Shown: positions 11,201 through 20,898 of the stretch, piece by piece
Position numbering within the stretch: the first letter of the stretch is position 1
Layout of the letters: each line of letters opens with the position of its first letter
Assembly: GCF_003369915.1 (NCBI RefSeq)
Contig: NC_046675.1
Location: 744,001-808,000, forward strand
DNA from: Drosophila miranda
Taxonomy: Eukaryota > Arthropoda > Insecta > Diptera > Drosophilidae
Reading direction: 5' to 3'
Length of the DNA stretch: 64,000 nucleotides
The notes under the pieces: model-generated
Told to the model about the DNA's origin: nothing
What the model saw: only the letters and a program-made list of their open reading frames with translations
Databases searched by the model: none
Position numbers and translations under genes: made by a program

Positions 11201-11353
11201 ACTCAGTCACGAAACTCAGCGTGGGAAAGCCAGTTTATGCTCACCGCAGTTTTCTATTAAAAGGCAGGCGAAAAAAACATAGATTATCGTAAAGCCACAG
11301 CAACTAATGCATTTTGTAAACATTTTTCGCCCGCAATTGATATTTTTCTGCAT
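8249..11353 (-). CDS. Tace: TNF-alpha converting enzyme (ADAM17-type metalloprotease)
   Basis: Ten coding exons on the minus strand: 11245-11353, 10939-11178, 10435-10871, 10172-10366, 9821-9959, 9417-9652, 8783-9346, 8608-8713, 8370-8532, 8249-8291; 743 residues. In order: a hydrophobic signal sequence (about 12-34); a prodomain with cysteine switch PKTCGY (Cys about 193); a furin site REKR (about 219-222); a reprolysin catalytic domain with [12 protein letters not shown] (His 410, Glu 411, His 414, His 420) and MYTYSVSG Met-turn; a cysteine-rich disintegrin and membrane-proximal region; one transmembrane segment (about 676-697); and a short tail ending [13 protein letters not shown]. It is a type I sheddase, expected to release Eiger/TNF and other ectodomains. 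Another in-frame ATG is at 11323. If the last intron (8292-8369) is retained, the frame stays open to a TGA at 8303-8305, giving a different tail. Confidence 0.95.
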
Positions 11354-11512
11354 TATTGATTTTTCGGGTCCCCAGCTTCAGCTGTTGTCTCCATCCCTGC
11401 CAATTCGATAGGTTTTCCATCAGCTGGCTTCGATAACACAAATACAGAAAAGAAAAGGTTTACTGTACCTTGTACCTATGCCTGTACTATTCAAATTTGA
11501 CTATAAAACTTC

Positions 11513-12019
11513 CTACTTTCTCTTGATTTTTGTGGCATGATGTTGACGTGGATCTGCCAAGACGGGTATGGGCGCCAGCTTATTGTCGACCCCATAAAAT
11601 TGGCCATTCAACGTCTTCCTTCTGGGCTTGGGCATTCTGTATAAGATTGAAGCGTACAGTTGAGCCCCCCTTGCTACACTAGTACACTACTATTAATTTA
11701 CGACTTATTACCTGTTAACGTTTGATCCATAGGTGGCGATGGTTACGTAATTCTGTGGAACGTTGTCTAGGAACTTCGTATACCGGCAACGCAGGTATTT
11801 GCTAAGGCGACACGAAAGACTTGTCTTCAAATGCTCCAATGGGTACTCGAATCTGGGCAAGATCGTCCAATCTTTGCACGGGAGATGAAGAAAGTCCCGG
11901 GGTCCCTTTGCCTCGTAAATGTCTTGCTTCTGCACTTCCGGCTTGAACTCTTTAATGAGTTGATCAATATCGAATTTGACTGGCAGATTTGTAAACGGAT
12001 CGCAGATAGAATTGGCCAT
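11513..12019 (-). CDS. Unrecognised small basic protein, two exons
   Basis: Two exons, 11712-12019 and 11513-11636, joined by a 75-bp GTAATAAG...ACAG intron in phase 2; 143 residues. The N-terminal exon is mildly mixed-charge with LPCKDWTILPRFEYPLEHLK and ends near YGSNVN; the second exon is basic (MPKPRRKTLNGQFYGVDN) and closes with KIKRK. No signal peptide, membrane segment or domain is recognisable to me. The frame, the splice sites and lack of repeats support a real gene. It lies tandem between Tace and the MADF gene on the same strand, with its ATG at 12019. Basic ends and short tyrosine-glycine motifs would suit a structural, perhaps axonemal, protein, but that is only a guess. Confidence 0.7.
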
Positions 12020-12351
12020 CGTGTGCAGTATAGTATTTCTTAAACAAACTCAAAATTTAACTGAAACTTAAAACAAAAATACGAAAAGGAACCTGCCTAC
12101 TGGCCTACTGTACAATTGATATTCCACTAAATTGTATATTTGGCTTATGTATTTAAACTGTTACATATTTCTGTGTGTGTGTTAGTGTTAAATGTACAAA
12201 TTCAAATGGAAATTGAAGTAAGGTGACGCGGAGAGAAGGGACAATCTTTGAATCTTTAATCTTTAAATGTAGGTCTAAAATTGTAGTTAAAAGCTCTCGC
12301 TCTAGTTATAGCTCTAGCTAAGATAATATTAATTAATTTGCAGCTGTTTAT
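12020..12351. other. Short AT-rich spacer upstream of the small gene
   Basis: Non-coding. Between the start of the 143-residue gene (12019) and the stop of the MADF gene (12352), both on the minus strand. It should hold the promoter of the former and the 3' UTR of the latter. AT-rich with a short TG run near 12172. Confidence 0.5.
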
Positions 12352-13440
12352 TTATTTCTGGAACTCGGCCATATTTGCTTCGAAAATTACCGTGTTGATC
12401 TTGTGTTTGAGGGCGATGAGGTTCTCCCGATTGGTGATGGCACGCAACTCATTTGCCACATACTCGCCGTACGTGGAGAACTCATCGCGCGGCGATAAGC
12501 TCACGAGCGACGGTGAGGCGGGGCTGGAGAGGGATGAATTGGCCGCCTTGGTCGTGCTCCCTGCGGTGCTGACTTTTGGAAGTCTGATGTTAACCACAGG
12601 ATTACCATTATGCGTTGCGTCCGAAATAGTGGCGTTGTGCGAAGTGTTGGTGGCATCGTAGTAGAGACGCTTGGCTGGGGGCGGATGCAGGTGATGCTCG
12701 TCATAGTAGCCGCCCTCTGCGTCTGGCACTGCAGTGGTGTCGCGCCTGGGTATCTTTATAATGCGACCGGAAAGCACGTGCACCGCGTTACTGGATATGG
12801 CGGCAGAGCTCTGCGTTGGAGTCGACTGATAGTGGAGCTCTCCGTTTTCATTGGCCTGAAAGCTGACCGCCTCCACAGGATCATGCATGTCCATTAGCGA
12901 CTGCTGATGATGACCCTCGAGCGCTTCGTGATCATCCTCCTGGATGACATGGCTGACATACCGCACATTTATCTCTTTGCTCAATTTCGGCTTGACTTCC
13001 ATTTCCTCTTGCTCCGACTCCTCAATGATGTCCTCATCGACATCTTTGGTCGTCTCCTCAATGAGCTTCTCCAGCGCGTTAGACCGAGTGCTGCGCTCGT
13101 CCGATTGCATATCGCTCTTCAAACTCAAACGGCCCTTAGAGGATCGACAGGCGTAGGGGGAACTGAGAAAGGCGAGATTTTTGAATCCAAACCACTTTGA
13201 GTTGTATGGCTCCTTCCGTTTCATGCGATTTATTTCTCTGTGATATTGAGTCCGCAGGGTGTGGAACTTCTTCTCCAACTCGTTTGTGGGTATGTTCCCG
13301 CCAAGAGCCTGACCGACTTCGTTCAAGAGACGCTGCTTGACATCTTTCTTGCGATATTCGTCACATGTCATGTCCCACAGGCCACGACGACACCGGTATT
13401 CGACGATGAGCTGCAATGTCTTCTCCCTGGTCCACTCCAT
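12352..13440 (-). CDS. MADF-BESS domain DNA-binding protein
   Basis: Single coding exon, 362 residues. I start at MEWTREKTLQLIVEYR (13440) because the MADF domain begins there and the upstream in-frame reading is low-complexity and leader-like. The MADF fold (about residues 1-90) shows RCRRGLWDM, DVKQRLLNEVG, LEKKFHTLRTQYHREINRMK and a final SKWFGFKNLAFL. The middle is acidic and low complexity. At the C-terminus DEFSTYGEYVANELRAI with following helices matches the BESS motif. Family members such as Adf-1 and Dip3 are fly transcription factors that bind DNA by the MADF and other proteins by BESS. I do not assign a symbol. Confidence 0.9.
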   Translation of the reverse strand: MEWTREKTLQLIVEYRCRRGLWDMTCDEYRKKDVKQRLLNEVGQALGGNIPTNELEKKFHTLRTQYHREINRMKRKEPYNSKWFGFKNLAFLSSPYACRSSKGRLSLKSDMQSDERSTRSNALEKLIEETTKDVDEDIIEESEQEEMEVKPKLSKEINVRYVSHVIQEDDHEALEGHHQQSLMDMHDPVEAVSFQANENGELHYQSTPTQSSAAISSNAVHVLSGRIIKIPRRDTTAVPDAEGGYYDEHHLHPPPAKRLYYDATNTSHNATISDATHNGNPVVNIRLPKVSTAGSTTKAANSSLSSPASPSLVSLSPRDEFSTYGEYVANELRAITNRENLIALKHKINTVIFEANMAEFQK

Positions 13441-14173
13441 TTTTAGCACAGCTGCTGCCGGGCAAAACGATGTCACTAGTCGCCGAGGCAGAACAATGGG
13501 CTCCCTGTGCTCCCTTTGATCGAGACAAGAAAACACACATTTATTAGCTATGTACATGCAAATACAGCGGCAGGTTTTTAATAGCCACAGCCACAGCCGC
13601 AGAATCAAAGAGTTACCTAAAAGCAGCGCGTTAGCGTCTCAAATTGGTGTGCGCACTGGCAGCACTAGCTCTGGGCAATTTATTTTGGTTACTCCAAAAC
13701 AGTTGTGGCAGCTGCAAACACAATTTGTTGTGGGCATCCGTCGTTGCTGCTTGTTTATTTGCTCGCATCCACGTATCTCCGTTGCACCGTGGGCGTGTGG
13801 TTCGCCTTAGCACTGTAGCGAGTCCAAAGGCAGCGCGGCAGGATCAATTAACAATATTTTATCCCTTATTTGTTTAATTCAGACAAAAACTATACGCAAG
13901 GCAAGCTCCCCTCTCCACTGGTAAACGTAAACGCAATGCTATGTATACATGTACAGTCTTATCGATACATCGATATGGCGGAAAAAACGCGGAATTTGTG
14001 CCAGTGTTCAAAAACGCGATAATGCTATGTGCAAATGCGAAGATAACAAATAACAAAATAGATATATTGCAGATGAAATAGAGTTTGTCCTACAGACTAG
14101 TGAGTTTTGAAGCTGAAGTGGGATCCACAGAAAATCTGTATCGTTTTCTTTAAAGATACAGACTTTGGCACCT
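13441..14173. promoter_or_regulatory. Divergent promoter region with a perfect DRE
   Basis: Non-coding spacer between the divergent MADF and CCDC12 genes. It contains a perfect TATCGATA at 13960-13967 followed by a second ATCGAT 3 bases on (ATCGATACATCGATAT, 13961-13976). This is the binding sequence of DREF and of the BEAF insulator proteins, both common at divergent housekeeping promoters in flies. It lies about 210 bp upstream of the CCDC12 ATG. Confidence 0.6.
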
Positions 14174-14718
14174 ATGGACAATAACAACGTGGGCAGGCTT
14201 ACGGAAGAGTCGCTAAAGCGGAAGGAGCGATTGCAGAAACTGCGGGAACAAGTCCAAAACAAAGGCACAGATTCGTCCGAACTAAATGAAAAGTTGCCCA
14301 AGTAATTATCGTATAGATGGCCATACATGGGACCATTGTTTAACGGAAAACTTGTTACATTTGCAGGCCAGTTTTCCGCAGCTACAAACCACAAAATGAA
14401 AACACCATCGGGGAAGTTCTCTTGCAGGAGCCAACGGGGAACATCGAGTCCGCCGTTGAAACGCAGCTGAATTTATTGCAACAGCCTATGGTAATCGACG
14501 AGATAGACATAAGCAACTTGGCCCCACGGAAGCCGGACTGGGACCTTAAGCGCGATGCCAGCAAAAAGTTGGATCGCCTGGAGCGCCGCACACAGAAGGC
14601 CATTGCCGAGCTCATTCGCGAGAGGCTGAAGATGAACCAGATCGAGGATATCAGTCAGGCTGTTAACGTGGCTGCAGCTCAGGCCGGCGGCACTAGTGTC
14701 GAGGACGAGTACGACTAG
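14174..14718 (+). CDS. CCDC12/Cwf18 spliceosome-associated protein
   Basis: Two exons, 14174-14301 and 14367-14718; 159 residues. The order of blocks fits the Cwf18 family: an N-terminal basic helix (LTEESLKRKERLQKLREQ), the linker PVFRSYKPQNE, a central IDEIDISNLAPRKPDWDLKR, and a helical LDRLERRTQKAIAELIRERL, ending in the acidic EDEYD. The family protein is a component of the activated spliceosome, so a nuclear pre-mRNA splicing role is inferred. The gene is convergent with Sas-6; an AATAAA lies at 14766-14771. Confidence 0.88.
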
Positions 14719-14830
14719 AGCCAAACAATACAACTAAATTTTATTAAAAACCTATCAAGAATGAGAATAAATTAACGATAAGTAACGCTAAGCATATTAA
14801 TGATTCCTAGCGGCGGTTCTCCTTTCCGCT
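14719..14830. other. Overlapping 3' UTRs of CCDC12 gene and Sas-6
   Basis: Stop codons of these convergent genes are 112 bp apart. The plus-strand AATAAA at 14766-14771 and the minus-strand AATAAA (TTTATT at 14740-14745) lie past each other, so the two mature transcripts should overlap by tens of bases. Confidence 0.6.
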
Positions 14831-16323
14831 TTACGTTGATGATAAACGTTCCTTCAGTGTGAGTATCTCTGTAAATAGTAGGAGAATGATTACGGAACAA
14901 ACGGTGTAACTTTCAAGATCACTTACGTTTTGAGTACTTTTTCTCCAGGGTGTTGGCAAACTGTCGCATGGATTGCAGTTGCTGTGGGATTTCCTCGCGT
15001 AGCTCTTTGATTGTTTTACGCGCTTGCCGAATCTCATTCTCGCGTAGAGACAACAATGTTTCCTTTTCCTTAATGGCCTTTTCCTGCTGGAGAGCCACCT
15101 CTGTGCGCCAGCCTATGGTTTTTTTGTGGCCAAGGATCTCCTGGTTTTGCTTAAGGATTATCTGATTGGCCTTGGCAATCTCCTCGGATGCTATTTCCAG
15201 CGCTTGCCGCTTGGTGTGCAAAATCTTCTTTTCCGCTTCCAGCTCAGCGGCAATGTTGGCCTTTTCCTTATTTCCCTGCTGAATGTGTTCCTGCAGTTCA
15301 ACGGTGTGCTGCTTGAGGTCTTCGATTTTGTACTCTAATTTGCGCTCGTGCTTCTTGGCACTGATTGTTTCGGCATGGAGCTTATCGTTTTGCTCTTTTA
15401 GGCTGCACATGCGGGACTTGCAGCTGGATAGCTCATCACTTAATGCTTTGTTGCGCTTGTCGGCCTGTTCTAGGGCTATCTGTGTGTCGGATCTATCAGC
15501 GATTGCCTTCTCCAACTGTGTCTGGATGCTGGAGATCGATCTGCGATTGCGTTCCAGCTCGTTGCTGCGCTGCTCGTTCACCTTGGCCACTTTCTCCTGC
15601 ATTTGGAGCAGCTCAGCAGCGTGTTTCTCCTCCAGTCTGTGCGTATTCTCAGCCAATGTCTCTCTTAGTTTTTTGTTTTCCGCCCCCACTCTGTCCATGT
15701 GCGCCTGCTGGGAATTTAATTCTAGCTGTGCCTGCTGAACGCTCTGCTCCAGCAAAAAGCATTTCTTGTAGGAGGCATCTAGCATGATATTTATGTAGTA
15801 AAGGACCGTGTTTAAGGGTGCAGATCGGCAGGGCAAACACAGGTGTATGAGGTTCTTAAACGATCTTATTTCCACAAACTGCAGCTGGAAGTCGGAGCCG
15901 TTTGGATCCCGAGAGGCCAGGTGCAGCTCCAATTTACCCAACTGGCAGTCTTTGAGCATGCGTACCACATTGTCCATGAACCCGGCGAAGGTCACATTCA
16001 GGGATTGATCCTGCTTCAGCTCGTGAAAGGATGTACTGTCCACAGTCGTAATATACATGTGACGCTGATCAGTTTTCTCGGCTAAACGGAGTTGCTGAAA
16101 ATATCAATCTTTAAAATCTAGGACGCCTGTTCGAAATGGAATCCACTCCGCTCACCATCATCTCCTTGAAGTCAATTTTTTCAGCGTACAGTAAACAAGC
16201 CTTTTTGGCGCGCATCATGTCGTGTGAGAAGCAGACCAGCATTTCCACGCTCGGCATAATGGTCACTACGCTCTTGCTGTAATCCATAGTTTCGAAACTG
16301 TCCCCATTGCCTGGCGTCCACAT
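14831..16323 (-). CDS. Sas-6: Spindle assembly abnormal 6, centriole cartwheel protein
   Basis: Three coding exons: 16156-16323, 14927-16094 and 14831-14868; 457 residues. The N-terminal head (about 1-150) contains DFQLQFVEIRSFKNLIHLCLP, the SAS-6 core that forms the ninefold cartwheel hub. From about residue 155 to 440 the sequence is a continuous coiled coil rich in E, K, Q and L (e.g. AELLQMQEKVAKVNEQRSNE), the spoke. The last exon is only 38 nt (QILTLKERLSST). Sas-6 is needed for centriole duplication and is cell-cycle controlled in flies. It is divergent from the RRM gene, with a DRE-like site in the shared promoter. Confidence 0.93.
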
Positions 16324-16551
16324 TTCAGTTGGAAAGTTAAAAACATAAATATTGAAATTATAAACAAAAGCGGGGCTGATAGTCGACTATCGCCCACATC
16401 GATATGTTGGTTTTTGCTCGTTCGATAACACTGGGATTCTCTAGAATTTACAAGATGCCCATCTCTATATTAATAAAAGAAAAACGCGAAAAGACATAGA
16501 GAAAAGAAAAGAAAATAAATACATACATATGTCTGTACGTAAGAGCTGAAG
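16324..16551. promoter_or_regulatory. Sas-6/RRM gene divergent promoter
   Basis: Only 228 bp separate the two start codons. ATCGATA at 16398-16404 (within ACATCGATATG) and a nearby TTCGATAAC are DRE-like elements, consistent with a shared housekeeping promoter. Confidence 0.5.
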
Positions 16552-17949
16552 ATGTGGTCAGAATCGGTAAATTATAAAAAAGGTTGTTTTATCCACTCTG
16601 CAGACTGCGAAAGTCTTCGTTGGCAGCCTGCCGTCTGGCTGCAAACCGGACGAGCTCAGACGCCTCTTTTCAAACTATGGAGCTGTCGTTGAGGCAGATG
16701 TTATGAATCGATGTGGATTCGTACATTTAGAGACTTCTGACATGGCCGATGCAGCCATAGCGGCCCTCAATGGAACACTGTTCAAAGGAGTTTCAATTGT
16801 GGTTGAAGCAGGCAGGCCAAAAGAAAGAAGCAGAAATGGAGCCGGCAGTCGTGTCCCGCCAAGTGTCGGTGGTGGCTCGGGACGCAGATCCTTGGAAGGT
16901 AAGCATCCCAGTCGTACCGATATATGTATATTATTTTCAAATTTAAAGTATCTTTCGCACAGGTCAAGGAGCTGCATCCAACAACAGGCGCGATGGTGGT
17001 GGGAGCGGAGGTGGTAGATATGGCAATGAAGGTGGATTCAACTCGAATGGCAATCAGTTTGGGCCCATAAGGAATGAGACAAATTTTAGACAGCAGCGGA
17101 ATGCACCATACAGCAAGGGACCACCACCCCAGCAGACTTCGAACGAGTCCTCTCAAGGATATAGGAACAAATTCAGTGTGGGAAGCAATGGAGGGGCTAG
17201 TAGCGGTGGTAGAAACGGTGATGGTGGTCGCTTTAGCAGCAACCGGTTTCAACACAGGGATAATAATGACGGGCCGGGATCTAGCAATGCCAATAGAGGA
17301 GCTTCCCAAGGGCCCCTTGGCCCCAGGAGGAACATCAAAAATAGTCCGTCTAGTAACAATGACTTTCTTGCTGGAAGCTCTAGCTTTAACAATCCGAGGG
17401 GGGGCACAGGTGTGGGTCCAGCGCATAGTGTAAGACAAGATCGTCGTGGTTTCGCCTTGCCAGTGGAGCAACAGCAAATGACCTTCGGTGTACAGCAAAA
17501 TCGCTTTCGCAATGGCAGCAGCAATCGCAATAGTTCAGGAGTGAACGGGTAGGCCTGCAAGGAGTCAAAAGAGTCCCCTTAACTATGTTTTTAATTATAT
17601 TTTACTCCAAGTGCTGATCCGCAAGGTAGACGTGGGAGCTACAATGACCGCGGTGGATTTAACGCTAGACGTGGTGCAGCCAACAATGAGCACAATAGAC
17701 CACAGCGTCAAGGAGGCGCCTCCAACAAGCCCGGAGGAGCAGATCGACACGATCAGAGTGCATATCAAACAGAGTTTCCTCCGCTGGGAGGAAGGCAAGA
17801 AGGCGGCCGTGGGGGAGGGACAGTGCATCGAAACCGGTTGGTATGGCCATCATAATTAAATATTTCGTATTACATGGTGTATTCGCATCTACAGCTTCAA
17901 CGGGCCCAGACCTGGACCAAATAATATGGGCGGAAATAGAAGATTTTGA
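16552..17949 (+). CDS. CG7903: RRM plus Gly/Asn/Arg-rich RNA-binding protein
   Basis: Five exons: 16552-16566, 16604-16898, 16963-17548, 17612-17836, 17895-17949; 391 residues. The RRM (about 6-75) has RNP2 KVFVGSL and RNP1-like CGFVHLE, with ALNGTLFKG. After residue 95 the protein is dominated by Gly, Asn, Arg, Ser and Gln with RGG/GRR elements, typical of RNA-granule proteins, and has an FPPLGG motif near the end. The last junction is uncertain: the donor at 17837 (GTTGGT) is weak but gives the in-style tail RFNGPRPGPNNMGGNRRF, whereas the better donor GTATGG at 17841 gives a tail of nine other residues. The symbol is assigned from gene order and family. Confidence 0.83.
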
Positions 17950-18615
17950 AGAGCTGCAAAGTAATTACTACCGTTTGCAACCCTTAGGCAACTCAAATGA
18001 ATATTGTAATAGCCAAATTTTGTTTTCCATTGTCTCGTGCGCCTTCACCCGAATTACCCTTATTTAATTTAAGTTTCCTTTTTTTCATTCACCCTGATGC
18101 AGTACTTTTAAGGCCACATCAACAGTATATGTATTTGTTATCTGTAGCTAAGATTGTTACAATATTTACCGCAATACTTAAATAATCATATAAATTATGT
18201 GCAACTAGATACGACGAGTCAATCCATACAATCACAAATACCATTTACTCTTGTTTTGAATTTGAACAGACGGCAGGGCTGCCGGGTTCTTCTTTTTTTC
18301 GTAAACGCTTATCGTTATCGGTATCGACTTCCGTAAAGTTGCACTGGGTGTTCAAAAGAAAAAAAGAAAACAAAGAAATATCGAAATGTCGATTGCCTAT
18401 ACCTCAATTAGTTGCAGGAGTATTTAAAACAAAAGACAAGTTCCAAAAGCTGGTAGCACTGCGGTTGAGGTAAGCGCCCGCCCCGATTGTGTCCAACAGC
18501 CAAAACCGCCATCATCTGTTGGCTTAAATCGTAACCTCCATTCTATATGCACATATGTATGTATATACTTTCCTGCAGTTGGAGTCGGACGCTTCTGACA
18601 AGCTTAGCATTGAAA
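17950..18615 (+). other. Spacer and Acph-1 5' leader with a spliced UTR intron
   Basis: Non-coding. The first part is the 3' end of the RRM gene. A run of CGTTATCGGTATCGA near 18308 may be promoter. A likely 5' UTR exon ends at 18469 (GAG before GTAAGC) and the intron closes with TTTCCTGCAG at 18578, placing the Acph-1 ATG 37 bases into the next exon. Confidence 0.5.
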
Positions 18616-20114
18616 ATGTGGAATCAAATTCAACCTGTCTGCTGTGCCAAGGCCTTTATTGTGATCGGCGTGATATGTGTGCTCTCATTTGGCATAGGAA
18701 ATGCCGTCCACATCCCAACATATGGTAGCAGCGAAGGTGAGACGCGGCCCCCCGACCAGTTGGCCACGCTGCCAGGCCAGTTAAAGTTTGCGCATGTGGT
18801 AAGTCTTATCGTGGGGTTGTTGGTGTTGCAATTCTGTTCTGTTTTATCATATTTATCCTATTTGATTCGCTTGAAAATCAAACGTATGCAACGTAGATAT
18901 TTCGACACGGAGACCGAACGCCAGTGGACCCATATCCGACGGATCCCTGGAATAATATAAAGTTTTGGCCCACTGGTTGGGGCCAGTTAACCAATGTGAG
19001 TGTAGCCTCAAGGCTGAAAAACATGGAAATAATGTTGATGTTTTCTGTATTTCAGCGGGGAAAGGAACAGCACTACGAGCTGGGCAAATGGCTGCGAAAT
19101 CGATACCAATCATTGTTGAGCTCCAGATATACGAACGAGGACATCTTTGTTCAGTCCACTGACGTAGATCGTGCCTTGATGAGTGCGCAATCAGCTCTTT
19201 CTGGACTGTACGAGCCTCAAGGCAATGATATATGGAATCCCCGCATAGATTGGCAGCCTATACCTGTGCACACCATTCCCGAGAAGGACGATTCCATACT
19301 GGCCATGAAGGCGTCATGTCCAGCCTACGATTATGAGTTGGCCACGCTGGAGGCCTCATCAGAGTTCCAGGCTCTGAACGAACGATACCGCGAGCTTTTC
19401 TCCTACTTGAGCCAAAATAGCGGACGCCTCGTCAAGTCCTTTATAGAGGCTCAGTACTTGAATAACACGTTGTTTATTGAGAAACTTTACGCCATGACAC
19501 TGCCCGTGTGGACGGAAAAGGTCTATGGCAGAGCGGACCTCACCTACGTGTCAAATTTTGCCTTCTCAATTGGCACGTACACGCGCAGTCTGGCGAGATT
19601 AAAGGCGGGCCCCTTGCTAAAGGATATCTTCGAGCGGTTTGATAAAAAATTCAACAGTCAATTGACGCCTGATCGTTCGGTGTGGATCTACAGTGCCCAT
19701 GACACAACGATTGCCAATATTTTGAATGCCCTGAAGCTATTTGAGTTGCACAGTCCTCCGTACGCCGCATGCATTATGCTGGAGATGCGCGTGGATGATA
19801 GCAACACTCCGTTGGTGTCTGTGTTCTATAAGAACACCACTGCGGAGCCTCTGCCCCTGGACATACCCGGCTGTGGCTTGTCTTGCCCACTGAAAACTCT
19901 AGTCAATCTCTACCAAGACGTTCTTCCAAAGAACTGGGAGAGTGAATGCAAGCGTTCAACCATGATGATGACCTATGAGGAGGCCAACTTGGGTGCGGCG
20001 ACAGCTATACTCATATTCATCATTACCGTTCTTCTGTGCGCCAGTTATGGCCTGATGATCTACTACCGTCGCCGTAATTACCGTCTGTATACCTCTTACT
20101 CTCCAATGGCATAA
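18616..20114 (+). CDS. Acph-1: Acid phosphatase 1 (histidine acid phosphatase)
   Basis: Three coding exons: 18616-18798, 18897-18995, 19056-20114; 446 residues. A signal/anchor covers about residues 10-32. The catalytic motif RHGDRTP (His 65 as phospho-acceptor) is in exon 2, and the proton-donor pair His 309-Asp 310 is in YSAHDTT. Other family blocks are FWPTGWGQLTN, GKWLRNRY, VQSTDVDRALMSAQ and YEPQG. A C-terminal membrane span (about 407-431) is followed by a short cytosolic tail (YYRRRNYRLYTSYSPMA), as in lysosomal acid phosphatases that travel as membrane precursors. Role: lysosomal hydrolysis of phosphomonoesters. Convergent with CG7896. Confidence 0.95.
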
Positions 20115-20898
20115 CGACCCGAATTGAAGAATGCATGTTATTGTTTATCTCGGATTTAAAGGAGCGTTTCCTACTGCTCTCTTACCAATCCAATGTTTTT
20201 TCTGGTTCTCAAATCGTGTTGCTACTCAGTTATAATGTGCATTTAAACACAAAATTAGTCGATCATTAACTTTTTGTATTAAGGATTAAGGAATAACTGC
20301 TAGCTGATGGCTGATGGTTGATGCTATTGTTGGAATAGTAGATGGAAAATGGAAAAAAAGACAAAGACTGTGAAATGGCGATCTTGAAGTTGCATACATA
20401 TATATATATATATACATATACATATACATACTTACAAATTTATACACATGTACATTTTTATAAAAGAAGTTATCTCTTGAATGAGAGATATTTACTGTAT
20501 TATAAACCACGCTCAAAAACAAACTGAAATGTGCTTTTATTTGTGAACAAAACAGACGCGTTCCTCCGATTCAGAAGAGAAGAAAAGCTGCACTCTGTTC
20601 ATTATACTACAATTTGTTTATTACGCCTCGCATTTGCCTGCGATTTGCCTGCGCTTAATTATGGTATGGTACGAGTATAGTATGGTTAAATATAGATACG
20701 ATACAGTTAGGGTTACAGTTAGAATGTAGCATTAAGTCTATGTACAACGAAGGCTGAGAATGTAGAACCTGTTTTTGGGGGCAGCCACTGCGATGCGGCT
20801 GACTGACTAACTGAGACTGAAATAGATGTAGATATGGATGGGGATGGGGATGTGTGACTGGACTGTCTGTGGGGAAAGAAGTCAAGTAAGAGTCAAGT
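20115..20898. other. 3' UTRs of Acph-1 and CG7896
   Basis: Non-coding. It contains a TA-rich run at about 20395-20430 (ATATATATACATATAC). A minus-strand AATAAA (TTTATT at 20617-20622) fits the CG7896 poly(A) signal, implying a 3' UTR of about 280 bases. Confidence 0.55.

Noticed and set aside
13441-13608. 56 extra residues in frame upstream of the MADF protein
   Set aside because: Low-complexity leader-like reading before the domain; the ATG at 13440 starts the MADF domain cleanly.
14719-14780. Possible readthrough after the CCDC12 stop
   Set aside because: Short AT-rich extension to a TAA within 20 codons and crossing the poly(A) region.
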